DNA of 45,084 nt from DASUPK01 sp036505735. Its GTDB lineage: Bacteria > Actinomycetota > Thermoleophilia > Solirubrobacterales > 70-9. Below are positions 23,138-30,519 of this stretch, piece after piece; within the stretch, counting starts at the first letter, position 1, and the number at the start of each line of letters is the position of its first letter. A program made the position numbers and the translations under genes. The stretch is taken from positions 1 to 45,084 of the forward strand of contig DASXSZ010000046.1 in assembly GCA_036505735.1 (NCBI GenBank), in the 5' to 3' direction. A model generated the notes under the pieces. That model worked only from the letters and a program-made list of their open reading frames with translations, had not been told where the DNA came from and ran no database searches.

Positions 23138-24277
23138 GTGTCAGACGCCATCGAGGTCCGGCCCGTGCAGGGACGCCGTGAGCTGACCCGGTTCATCAAG
23201 CTTCCCTTCCGGCTGCATGAGGGCACTCCGTGGGTTCCGCCCCTGATCTACGAACGGCGCCAGTTCCTCGACAAGAGCAAGAATCCGTATTTCGAGCACG
23301 CGGAGGCCGAGTACCTGCTCGCCTGGCGCGGCGGGGAGCCGGTCGGGCGGATCACGGCCCAGATCGACCGTCGCTGGGACGAGTTCCAGGGCGGCAACGA
23401 CGGGCAGTTCGGGTTCATCGAGGCCGAGGACGACCCGGAGGTCTTCGCCACCCTGCTCGGCGCCGCCGAGGATTGGGTCAGAGCGCGCGGCCGCGAGCGC
23501 CTGATCGGCCCCATGGACTTCACCACGAACGACGAGTGCGGCCTCCTGATCGAGGGCTACGACCAGCCTCCGATGATCCTGGAGCCCTGGCATCCGCCCT
23601 ATTACAAGAACCGGCTCGAGGCGCTCGGCTACGGCAAGACGATGGACCTGCTGATGTGGTGGCTGCACCTGGGGGAGCTCAGGCAGGGCGACCGCTTCCA
23701 CGACGCGATCCACGAGGTCGCGGACAAGGTCGAGTCCGAGCACGGCATCACCGTCCGCAACATGAACAAGCGCGACCTGGAGGCCGAGATCGGGCGCTTC
23801 ATGGAGGTCTACAACGCGGCCTGGGAGAAGAACTGGGGCTTCATCCCGATCACGGAGGAGGAGGTGCGCTTCCAGGCCCAGAACCTGAAGCAGGTCCTCG
23901 ACCCGCGCTGGACCTTCATGGCCGAGCGCGACGGAGAGACATTAGGGGCCGCCCTGACCCTCCCCGACATCAACCAGGTGACCAGGAAGATGAAGGGCCG
24001 CCTGCTGCCCGTGGGCTGGCTGCGCTTCCTGCTCGGCAAGCGCAAGATCGACCGGGTCCGGGTCTTCGCGCTCGGCGTGAAGCCCGAGTACCAGCACACC
24101 GGGATCGCCGCACGCTTCTACGTCCGCCATATCGAGACCGCCGCGGAGACGGGCGTGCCCGCCGGCGATCAGGGCTGGATCCTCGAGACCAATGAACCGA
24201 TGAACCGCGCCATGGAGGGCATGGGCGGCAAGATCGTCAAGCGCTACCGGCTGTACGCGAAGGCATTGGACCGCTAG
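23138..24277 (+). CDS. GNAT-fold N-acyltransferase resembling bacterial ceramide synthase
   Basis: A 379-residue cytoplasmic protein. Segments I associate with the bacterial ceramide synthase group (bCerS, first defined in Caulobacter) are an N-terminal PFRLHEGTPWVPPL, KNPYFEHAEAEYLLA, RLIGPMDFTTNDECGLLIEG with YDQPP (122-145), and WEKNWGFIPITEEE. The acetyl-CoA-type motif PEYQHTGIAARFY and the ending WILETNEPMNRAMEGMGGK also fit. The family would acylate the amino group of a sphingoid base. The GTG start is followed directly by the conserved N-terminus; TAGCTT at 23124-23129 could be a -10 giving a leaderless mRNA. Substrate assignment is inference from resemblance and from the divergent PLP enzyme. 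Confidence 0.72.
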   Translation: MSDAIEVRPVQGRRELTRFIKLPFRLHEGTPWVPPLIYERRQFLDKSKNPYFEHAEAEYLLAWRGGEPVGRITAQIDRRWDEFQGGNDGQFGFIEAEDDPEVFATLLGAAEDWVRARGRERLIGPMDFTTNDECGLLIEGYDQPPMILEPWHPPYYKNRLEALGYGKTMDLLMWWLHLGELRQGDRFHDAIHEVADKVESEHGITVRNMNKRDLEAEIGRFMEVYNAAWEKNWGFIPITEEEVRFQAQNLKQVLDPRWTFMAERDGETLGAALTLPDINQVTRKMKGRLLPVGWLRFLLGKRKIDRVRVFALGVKPEYQHTGIAARFYVRHIETAAETGVPAGDQGWILETNEPMNRAMEGMGGKIVKRYRLYAKALDR

Positions 24278-24289
24278 GCGGAAGCGGCG

Positions 24290-24739
24290 TCAGCGCCTCC
24301 CGTAGGTGCCCATCAGCTCGGCTTCGGCGAGGACGTGGCCATCGATCGCCGTCTCGAGCTGATCCCGGGAGGCGCCGTGCTCGAGGTCGAGGTCCGTATC
24401 GAGCGCATAAAGATGGAAGAAGTAGCGATGGGGGCCATGGCCCGGAGGCGGCGCCGGGCCTGCGTAACCGGGCCCCCCGAACCCGTGGGTTCCCTGTGCT
24501 GGCGCCGGGGCGCCCTCCTGCAGCCCGCCCGCCTCGGGATCGATGTTCCAGGCGAGCCAGTGGATGAAGTCGCCGGACGGCGCGTCAGGGTCGAGGACGA
24601 TCAGGGCCATCGACCTGGTCGCCTCTGGGACGAAGTTCCACTCCAGCGGGGGCGAGGTGCCCTGCCCGTCGGCGGTGTGCTTCTCGGGAATGGGCTCACC
24701 GTGGTCGAAGGCGGGACTGCTCAACTCGAGGTCGGGCAT
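24290..24739 (-). CDS. YbhB/YbcL-type PEBP (Raf-kinase-inhibitor-like) protein
   Basis: A 149-residue protein of the phosphatidylethanolamine-binding-protein family. Hallmarks are the opening SPAFDHGEPIPEKHTADGQG, the anion pocket DPDAPSGDFIHWLAWNI (about 54-70), GFGGPGYAGPAPPPGHGPHR and a late YALDTDLDL. The frame extends upstream, but ATG 24739 is preceded by AAGGAG and begins exactly where the family begins. Bacterial members are soluble proteins of unclear function that may bind a small anionic or lipid ligand. It converges with the acyltransferase gene 12 nt away. Confidence 0.9.
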   Translation of the reverse strand: MPDLELSSPAFDHGEPIPEKHTADGQGTSPPLEWNFVPEATRSMALIVLDPDAPSGDFIHWLAWNIDPEAGGLQEGAPAPAQGTHGFGGPGYAGPAPPPGHGPHRYFFHLYALDTDLDLEHGASRDQLETAIDGHVLAEAELMGTYGRR

Positions 24740-24818
24740 CGCATCTCCTTGGTCTCTGCGTGGCTTTCCGGGATGCTTCCTCGCGAAACCCCCGGAGGGG
24801 TCTTGACCTGCCCTTAGG

Positions 24819-25109
24819 ATGCACGCGATGCCGGAAGAGCTGAAGGAGCGAGAGGAGGTGGTCGAGGCGGAGCCCGTCCGGCCCCTGCCCGCGCGTGCCG
24901 AGAGACGCACCATCGAGATCTGGGGCCGTGAGGTCGGACCGCTCGCGGTGGCCGCGACCGGCGGGGTCGCCGCCGGCGTCGCAGTGGTCGCGATCGCCCG
25001 CGTGACCCGCTCCCCGCGGCGTCCGCCCCGGCGCGGCCTCTTCCGCCGGCGCGAGAAGGTCGTTGCCAGCCGCAGCTTCCTGGTCGACGTGCACATCCTC
25101 GGGCGGTAG
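24819..25109 (+). CDS. Small single-pass membrane protein of unknown function
   Basis: A 96-residue protein (or 93 from the ATG at 24828). An acidic N-terminus is followed by a Gly/Ala/Val-rich TM helix at about 37-62 (GPLAVAATGGVAAGVAVVAI) and an Arg-rich C-terminus (RRPPRRGLFRRREK), ending in VASRSFLVDVHILGR. The charge distribution suggests the basic end is cytoplasmic. No family is recognised. It lies just upstream of the AlkA-type gene and may share its transcript. Confidence 0.55.
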   Translation: MHAMPEELKEREEVVEAEPVRPLPARAERRTIEIWGREVGPLAVAATGGVAAGVAVVAIARVTRSPRRPPRRGLFRRREKVVASRSFLVDVHILGR

Positions 25110-25137
25110 CACGCCCGCCGCGCCGCCCGTGTCGCCG

Positions 25138-26121
25138 ATGATCGAGGAGCGGGTCATGCCCCGCTGGCCCTATCGGCTGCGCCGCTCACGCGGTCGCGAT
25201 GGGGTGCTCCGCTCGCGTGGAGGGGTGCTGGAGCGGCTCCTCCACATCGGGCACGTCCCGGTCAGGGCGAGGAGCTGGCAGACGCGCGCCGGATACGTCC
25301 ACATCAGGGCCGAGTCGGTCGATCCATCGCTGGTCGAGCACCCCATAGTCCCCGAGGGATGCCCGGCGCCGGGGGACGTCCGGCCGGCCGGAGAGGCGGA
25401 GCTCTGCATCGCGATCGAGCGGACCCGCTTCTCCCTCGCGGTCGAGGACGAGATGGGCGAGTTCTACGAGACCTTCAAGCGCGATCCGCTGCTCGGACCG
25501 ACGATCCACCACAAGCCGTGGGTCAGGCCGCGCCGCCGGCCGTGGCCCTGGGAGGCCCTCTGCTGGGCGATCAGCGAGCAGCTGATCGAGGGGTCGCGCG
25601 CGTCAGCGATCCAGCGGCGGATCGTGCGGAGATGGGCCCCCGCCTACGTCCCACCCGATCAGCCGGCGCCCAGGCAGGGATGGGAGCCCTGGCCGCTTCG
25701 GGACGTGCCCTCGGCCGCGGTGATCGCTGGACGTGCCCCGGCGGAGCTCGCCTCGATGGACCTGAGCCACGGCCGATCCCTGGCGATGGTCCACTGCGCA
25801 CGCGAAGTGGCGAGGGGGCGCGCCGACCTGTTCGACGCGGACGCCGACCGCCGGCTCCTCGCGATCCCGGAGATCGGCCCGTGGACGATCCAGTGCCTCG
25901 GTTTGCATGGGCGCGGCGACCCCGACTCGCTCCCCGCCGGCGACCTTGCCTACGTCAAGCTCGTCGGGTACCTGGCGGGGCTCGGCCGGCGCGCCACGGC
26001 CGAGGAGGTCGAGGAGTACTTCGCCCCCTACGCGCCCTACCGCGGCCTGGCGGGCACCTTCGCGCTGGTCGGCTGGCACAAGGCGATGGGGGCGGGGCCG
26101 CCGGCGCGTTTGGCCGCCTAG
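25138..26121 (+). CDS. DNA-3-methyladenine glycosylase II (AlkA-like, HhH-GPD)
   Basis: A 327-residue base-excision-repair glycosylase. After an AlkA-type N-terminal domain (about 1-110), the helical core begins with PWPWEALCWAISEQLI. The helix-hairpin-helix reads LLAIPEIGPWTIQCLGLHG (240-258), and the catalytic aspartate of the GPD motif is Asp269 (LPAGDLAYVK), as in E. coli AlkA (LPDDYL). It should excise alkylated purines from DNA. ATG 25138 or ATG 25156 could be the start; the frame is also open further upstream over the neighbouring gene. It converges with the ABC transporter genes, 6 nt separating the stop codons. No ada-like regulator is present. Confidence 0.88.
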   Translation: MIEERVMPRWPYRLRRSRGRDGVLRSRGGVLERLLHIGHVPVRARSWQTRAGYVHIRAESVDPSLVEHPIVPEGCPAPGDVRPAGEAELCIAIERTRFSLAVEDEMGEFYETFKRDPLLGPTIHHKPWVRPRRRPWPWEALCWAISEQLIEGSRASAIQRRIVRRWAPAYVPPDQPAPRQGWEPWPLRDVPSAAVIAGRAPAELASMDLSHGRSLAMVHCAREVARGRADLFDADADRRLLAIPEIGPWTIQCLGLHGRGDPDSLPAGDLAYVKLVGYLAGLGRRATAEEVEEYFAPYAPYRGLAGTFALVGWHKAMGAGPPARLAA

Positions 26122-26127
26122 TGGCGA

Positions 26128-27120
26128 CTAGGGCAGCAGCTCGTTCGTCAGGACGTCGCTCGTGCTCGGCACGTCCGAGATCAGGTCGTGCTCGGCCATC
26201 CAGCTCGCGTACGCGCGCCATTGCGCCGGGTCCAGGTGGCCGTACGGCCGACCCGCGGGCGCGGCCAGCAGCGGCAGGGTGGCGTCGACCTCGGCGCGGG
26301 TCTGCATCGGATCGAGCCCCTTGCCGGCAGAGAGCACCGCGTTGGCTGCCTCCTGCGGGTGGGCGATCGCGTACGCGGTCCCCTCGGCGAGCGCCGCGAT
26401 GAAGCTGCGGATCGCCTCCGGGTGGTCGTCGACGTTCGACTTCCGGGCGACCAGGACGAGCTCGTCGTAGCTGGGGACGCCGAGCTGGTCGACCGGCACG
26501 ATGCGCGGATCGAGCCCGCGCAGACGCAGATCGACCCCCTCGATGTTCCGGAAGCCGCCGAGGATCGCGTCGACCTTGCCCCCGATCAGCGTGGGGAGCA
26601 GGTTGAGTCCGACGTTGACTTCCTTTGCCGCGGAGGAGGGGAGTCCCGCGGTCTGCAGGATCGTCTGGAGGTAGTCCGTCTGGTACGGGATGCCCGCGGT
26701 CCCGACGGTCTTCCCGTCGAGGTCCGCCGCCGATGAGATCCCTCCATTCGGCAGCGAGATCAGCGAGGTCAGCGGCTGGTCGACGATGGCCGCGACCGCC
26801 TCGACGTCGAGGCCCTGCTGTTGGGCGAGCAGCACCTCCGGCTCGTAGGAGACCGCCAGATCCGCGCGTCCCGCCGCCACCTCCTTGATCGGGGCCGAGG
26901 GATCGGAGGGAACCTGAGGCTTGACGTCGAGCCCCGCCTGCTTGAAGAAGTCGCGGTCGAGCGCGCTGTAGATCCCGGCGTGGTCTGGGTTGACGAACCA
27001 GTCCAGGTCGAGCGTGAACGGCTCGGGGTTGGCGGCGGAGCCCGTCGTGGCGTCGCTTCCGCCGCCGCAGGCGGCGAGACCGAGTGCGATCGACGCCGCC
27101 ACGAGGGCGAGCGCCGTCAA
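26128..27120 (-). CDS. thiY: ABC transporter substrate-binding lipoprotein, ThiY/NMT1-like (thiamine-pyrimidine precursor)
   Basis: A 330-residue binding protein with lipobox LAACGGG. LDLDWFVNPDHAGIYSALD after the leader is the signature start of ThiY/THI5-like proteins, which bind formylaminopyrimidine or hydroxymethylpyrimidine precursors, and GGKVDAILGGFRNIEG is typical too. The TPP riboswitch in front of the operon supports this. TTG 27120 is the first ordinary start, but it leaves no positive charge in the signal peptide. An in-frame CTG at 27141, overlapping the permease TGA as CTGA, would add LIARAPR and make a normal leader. The protein delivers its ligand to the permease encoded just upstream. 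Confidence 0.85.
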   Translation of the reverse strand: MTALALVAASIALGLAACGGGSDATTGSAANPEPFTLDLDWFVNPDHAGIYSALDRDFFKQAGLDVKPQVPSDPSAPIKEVAAGRADLAVSYEPEVLLAQQQGLDVEAVAAIVDQPLTSLISLPNGGISSAADLDGKTVGTAGIPYQTDYLQTILQTAGLPSSAAKEVNVGLNLLPTLIGGKVDAILGGFRNIEGVDLRLRGLDPRIVPVDQLGVPSYDELVLVARKSNVDDHPEAIRSFIAALAEGTAYAIAHPQEAANAVLSAGKGLDPMQTRAEVDATLPLLAAPAGRPYGHLDPAQWRAYASWMAEHDLISDVPSTSDVLTNELLP

Positions 27121-27137
27121 TCGAGGGGCGCGGGCGA

Positions 27138-27920
27138 TCAGGAGCGCATCACCCCTCGGCTGTCCCAGGTGATGACCCGGCGCTCGATCGCGGAGACCAG
27201 GCCGAACAGCCCGATCGCCATCGCCGAGAGGACGACGACCGCCGCGAACGACCGCGCGGTCAGGAGCTGGGCCTGCGCCTGGTTGATCAGGTGCCCAAGC
27301 CCCGAGCTGGAGCCGACGTACTCGGCGAAGACCGCGCCGATCACCGAGACCGATACCGCCACCTTCGCGCCGCTGAAGGCGTAGGGAAGCGAGGCAGGGG
27401 CCTCGACGCGCCAGAGCCGTTGGAACCTGCCCGCTCCGAGGGCTCTCATCATCTTGGTCATCTCAGGGTCGACGGAGCGGAGCCCGTCCAGGGTGTTGAC
27501 GGTGATCGGGAAGAAGCAGATCAGAGCGACGATGACCAGCTTCGGGGTCAGGCCGAAGCCGAACCAGACGACCAGGATCGGAGCGAGGATGACGATCGGA
27601 ATCGTCTGGGAGCCGATCAGCAGCGGGTAGATCGCGCGGCGGGCCGTGTCGGAGAGGTGGATCAGGAAGGCAAAGCCGATCCCCGCCGCCGCCGCGATCC
27701 CAAAGCCGAGCAGCACCTCCTTCAGGGTCACCCAGGCGTTGGAGCCCAGCAACGAGCGGTCATCCCAGAGGGACTTGGCGATGTCGCTGGGCGCCGGGAC
27801 CAGGAAGTCCTGGATGTTGAGCGCGTTGGAGAGCAGGTCCCAGCGCGCGGCGACCTCCCAGGCGCCCAGCAGGACCAGGATCACCGCGAGCGGCGCCGCG
27901 TATCGGCGCAAGGCGCTCAT
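27138..27920 (-). CDS. thiX: ABC transporter permease, ThiX-like
   Basis: A 260-residue inner-membrane permease of the SsuC/TauC/ThiX type with about six TM helices. The coupling loop is MTKMMRALGAGRFQRLWRVE followed by APASLPYAFSGAK (about 155-185), the EAA motif that contacts the ATPase. Its ATG overlaps the ATPase stop by ATGA, showing translational coupling. With the ThiY-like binding protein downstream and the riboswitch upstream, it should import a pyrimidine precursor of thiamine. Confidence 0.88.
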   Translation of the reverse strand: MSALRRYAAPLAVILVLLGAWEVAARWDLLSNALNIQDFLVPAPSDIAKSLWDDRSLLGSNAWVTLKEVLLGFGIAAAAGIGFAFLIHLSDTARRAIYPLLIGSQTIPIVILAPILVVWFGFGLTPKLVIVALICFFPITVNTLDGLRSVDPEMTKMMRALGAGRFQRLWRVEAPASLPYAFSGAKVAVSVSVIGAVFAEYVGSSSGLGHLINQAQAQLLTARSFAAVVVLSAMAIGLFGLVSAIERRVITWDSRGVMRS

Positions 27921-28762
27921 CTGCCCTCCCCTGCGAGGCTGCGGAGGGCGCGCTCCTTGAGCTGGGCGAACTCCGGCGAGGTGACCGCCGCCGCCCTGTC
28001 GGCTGTCCGGGGCGCATCGATCTCGATCCGGTCGGCCACGCTCGCCGGCCTGGGGCTCAGCACCAGCACCCGGTCAGAGAGGTAGAGCGCCTCCTCGACG
28101 TCGTGGGTCACGAGCAGCACCGTGTGGCGGTCGGGGCCCAGCACGCCCGCGAGCCAGGACTGCATCTCGGCGCGGGTGATCGCGTCGAGCGAGGCGAACG
28201 GCTCGTCCAGGAGCAGGACGGGCCTCCCCGCCATCAGCGTGCGGAGGAAGGCGACCCGCTGACGCATGCCGCCCGAGAGCTCTTCGGGGCGGGAGCTCTC
28301 GAAGCCCGCCAGGCCGAGCCGGTCGAAGTGGGCACCGGCTCGGGCGCGCGCCTCCGGTCGCGGGATCCCGGAGATCCGCAGCGCGAGGGCGGCGTTGTCG
28401 ACTGCGCTGAGCCAGGGGAGCAGGAGATCGCGCTGGGGCATGTAGGCGCAGCGCTCCAGGCGGTCCGCCGGCATCGACCTGCCGTCAACCGCGATCGCGC
28501 CCGCGTCCGGTGGCCGCAGGCCGGCGACCAGCTCGAGCAGGGTCGTCTTGCCGCAGCCGGAGGGCCCGACGATCCCCACGACCTCGCCCGGGTCGACCTC
28601 GAGATCGATCCGGTCGATCGCCCGCAGCTCGCCGAAGGAGTGGCCCAAGCCGCTTACCCGGAGGGCCGCGCCGCCGACGGCATAGAGCGCCGCCGCGCCG
28701 TCCGTGCCGGGGCGGCCTTCGTGGGCCGCGTCCGGAGTGCCTTCGCGAAGTCTCGTCAGCAT
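27917..28762 (-). CDS. thiZ: ABC transporter ATPase, ThiZ-like
   Basis: A 281-residue ATPase with Walker A GPSGCGKT at 66-73, Q-loop MPQRD, signature LSGGMRQRVAFLRTL and Walker B VLLLDEPFASLD. The frame is open to 28795, but ATG 28762 has GGAGGGAGC immediately upstream and lies directly after a TPP aptamer, so I start it there. The first ~33 residues are a non-conserved tail. It energises the thiamine-precursor importer and is the first gene of the three-gene operon. Confidence 0.9.
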   Translation of the reverse strand: MLTRLREGTPDAAHEGRPGTDGAAALYAVGGAALRVSGLGHSFGELRAIDRIDLEVDPGEVVGIVGPSGCGKTTLLELVAGLRPPDAGAIAVDGRSMPADRLERCAYMPQRDLLLPWLSAVDNAALALRISGIPRPEARARAGAHFDRLGLAGFESSRPEELSGGMRQRVAFLRTLMAGRPVLLLDEPFASLDAITRAEMQSWLAGVLGPDRHTVLLVTHDVEEALYLSDRVLVLSPRPASVADRIEIDAPRTADRAAAVTSPEFAQLKERALRSLAGEGR

Positions 28763-28857
28763 GCTCCCTCCGCGCGCATTACCGCACAGGTTCAAAGGGT
28801 CAGCGGAAGGTGGGGGTAGTCCGCTATCTCAGCCCGCTTGCCCGCGAGCCCCCCTGT
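28763..28857 (-). ncRNA. TPP (THI-element) riboswitch
   Basis: The minus strand shows the conserved elements in order. A G-rich P2 arm is followed by the P3 hairpin (GCTCGC pairing with GCGGGC) leading into CTGAGA, a variable stem (AGCGGA with TCCGCT), then ACCCTTTGAACCTG, GGTAATGC and GCGGAGGGA. These are the signature segments of thiamine-pyrophosphate aptamers. The final GGAGGGAGC is also the ribosome-binding site of the ATPase gene, so TPP binding can directly hide it and block translation. A -10-like TAGACT at 28876-28871 on the same strand would start the RNA near 28864, right at the aptamer. Confidence 0.93.
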
Positions 28858-28870
28858 CGGGTTCTTCCCC

Positions 28871-28880
28871 AGTCTACGGT
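28871..28880. promoter_or_regulatory. Overlapping divergent -10 elements of the riboswitch operon and the CYTH gene
   Basis: TAGACT on the minus strand (28876-28871) and TACGGT on the plus strand (28875-28880) share two bases. The first fits a start just before the TPP aptamer. The second lies 6 nt before the GTG of the CYTH gene and would give a leaderless mRNA. The -35 regions are weak on both sides. Confidence 0.4.
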
Positions 28881-28886
28881 GTTGCT

Positions 28887-29345
28887 GTGGAGGTCGAGCG
28901 AAAGTTCCTGGTCTCGGATGCGCCCGACCTCGATGGGTCCTCCGCGGACGAGATCGATCAGGGCTACCTCGCGATCGGCACGGATGGGGAGGTCAGGCTC
29001 CGGCGCAGGGGGGAGAAGCTCGTGCTCACCGCGAAGCGCGGAGAGGGGCTCTCCCGCCAGGAAGCCGAGATCGAGCTCGATCGCGAGGAATTCGAGGAGC
29101 TCTGGCCGCTGACCGACGGGAGGCGGCTGCACAAGCGGCGTCATGTGGTGCCACAGGGGGAGCTCGAGATCGAGGTCGACGTCTACGAGGGAGACCTCGA
29201 GGGCCTTGTCGTAGCCGAGGTCGAGTTCGCCTCGGAGGAGGACGCACGCCGGTTCGACCCGCCCGAATGGCTGGGCGAGGAGGTGACCGGCGACCGGCGT
29301 TACCTCAACGAGACGCTGGCCGCCGAGGGCGCGCCCCGCAGCTGA
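28887..29345 (+). CDS. CYTH-domain (triphosphate tunnel) protein
   Basis: A 152-residue protein of the CYTH superfamily, whose members bind and usually hydrolyse triphosphates (inorganic triphosphate, thiamine triphosphate, ATP) inside a beta tunnel. The ExExK signature is VEVERKFLV at the very start, followed by tunnel strands with alternating charged residues: EIDQGYLAIGTDGEVRLRRR, KLVLTAKRG, GELEIEVDVYEGDLEGLVVA and EVEF. The start is GTG 28887, which places ExExK at residues 2-6 as in the family. It is followed by a CHAD protein; CYTH-CHAD pairing is associated with polyphosphate. The adjacent TPP-controlled operon also makes thiamine triphosphate a conceivable substrate. Confidence 0.9.
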   Translation: MEVERKFLVSDAPDLDGSSADEIDQGYLAIGTDGEVRLRRRGEKLVLTAKRGEGLSRQEAEIELDREEFEELWPLTDGRRLHKRRHVVPQGELEIEVDVYEGDLEGLVVAEVEFASEEDARRFDPPEWLGEEVTGDRRYLNETLAAEGAPRS

Positions 29346-29413
29346 TGGACCGTTATCGGCGTTTTTACATCGCGGCCCGTTAGTTCCGCACCCATATGTG
29401 GGAGGAGGTAGGT

Positions 29414-30454
29414 ATGAGCCCGTCACGCGAGAAAACCGCTGCTGTCGCGGCCGCGGGCACCGCGGCGGCCGCTGCGGCTGGACTTGGGGTCAGGCATCTG
29501 CGCGACCGCGACGGCCACGGCCGCGCCTTCGAGTCGGCCGCGTACCGGCTGCTCCCCGGCGAGCCAGTCGGAGGCGGCATCAAGCGCGTCCTCTCGGCCC
29601 AGGTCGACGACGCGATCGGCCAGCTCCGCGGCGAGGCTGGAACTGAGGCTGCCGAGGCGATCCACGAGGCCCGCAAGGACGTCAAGAAGATCCGCTCTGC
29701 GCTGCGCCTCGTCCGGGACGAGATCGGAGACGACGCCTGGCGGCGCGAGAACGACCACTACCGCGAGATCGCGAGGACGCTGAGCGGCTTCCGGGATGCG
29801 GAGATCCTGGTCGAGGCTCTGGACGGCCTCACTGAGCGCTTCGGCCAGTCGGCCCGGGAGCGCTTCGCGGGGCTCCGTGGGGAGCTCGACGAGGAGAACA
29901 GGTCGGCCCACGACGACGGCTCGGTGGAGCGGGCGATGGCGAGCGCCGCCGCCGGGCTCGCCGCCGGGCGCGCTCGGATCGAGCAGCTGCCCCTGGAGGG
30001 CGACGGCTGGGAGGTGATCGGCCCGGGCCTCCACCGAAGCTATCGCCGGGGCCGCAGGCGGCTTCAGGCGGTCGAGGAGGAGGCCAGCGTCACCAACCTC
30101 CACGAGCTCCGCAAGCGCGTCAAGGACCTCTGGTATCAGCTGCGCCTGATCGGCGGGGCGGACGAGGATCTGCTCGGATCGCTCGCCGATCACGCACACG
30201 ATCTCTCAGATCACCTCGGCGACGATCACGACCTGGCCCTGCTGCGCGATGAGGCGCAGAGCCGCCGCGACGCCTTCGCGCATCCGGGCGACCAGCGCCA
30301 CCTGCTCGAGGAGGTCGACCAGCGGCGGGGCGAGCTGCAGTTCGCCGCCATCTCTCTCGCCGATCGGATCTACTCCGAGAAGCCGAAGCGCTTCACCAAG
30401 CGGCTCGAGCGCCGCTGGGAGGCCTGGCGGGACCGCGAACCGGTCGCCGCCTAG
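29414..30454 (+). CDS. CHAD-domain protein with N-terminal hydrophobic segment
   Basis: A 346-residue protein whose bulk (about 60-335) is a CHAD domain, an all-alpha fold with conserved His/Lys/Arg that binds polyphosphate. Motifs are AIHEARKDVKKIRSALRLV near 90, the repeat-like NLHELRKRVKDLWYQLRLI near 220, and LGDDHDLALLRDEA. ATG 29414 follows GGGAGGAGGTAGG. Residues 9-25 form an Ala-rich hydrophobic stretch (AVAAAGTAAAAAAGLGV) that could tether it to the membrane. It follows the CYTH gene by 68 nt, and a PPK2 gene lies 4.5 kb away. Confidence 0.9.
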   Translation: MSPSREKTAAVAAAGTAAAAAAGLGVRHLRDRDGHGRAFESAAYRLLPGEPVGGGIKRVLSAQVDDAIGQLRGEAGTEAAEAIHEARKDVKKIRSALRLVRDEIGDDAWRRENDHYREIARTLSGFRDAEILVEALDGLTERFGQSARERFAGLRGELDEENRSAHDDGSVERAMASAAAGLAAGRARIEQLPLEGDGWEVIGPGLHRSYRRGRRRLQAVEEEASVTNLHELRKRVKDLWYQLRLIGGADEDLLGSLADHAHDLSDHLGDDHDLALLRDEAQSRRDAFAHPGDQRHLLEEVDQRRGELQFAAISLADRIYSEKPKRFTKRLERRWEAWRDREPVAA

Positions 30455-30462
30455 CCCGGGAC

Positions 30463-30489
30463 TGTCACAACCGCAGTCACTGTGCCGTC
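30463..30489 (+). promoter_or_regulatory. ECF41 sigma factor promoter
   Basis: TGTCACA (30463-30469), 16 nt, then CGTC (30486-30489) reproduces exactly the TGTCACA-N16-CGTC promoter described for ECF41 sigma factors. It lies 31 bp before the epimerase-like gene, which is followed by an ECF41 gene. Confidence 0.88.
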
Positions 30490-30519
30490 TCTGCTTCCGA
30501 ACGACGAGAGGAGGCAGCC

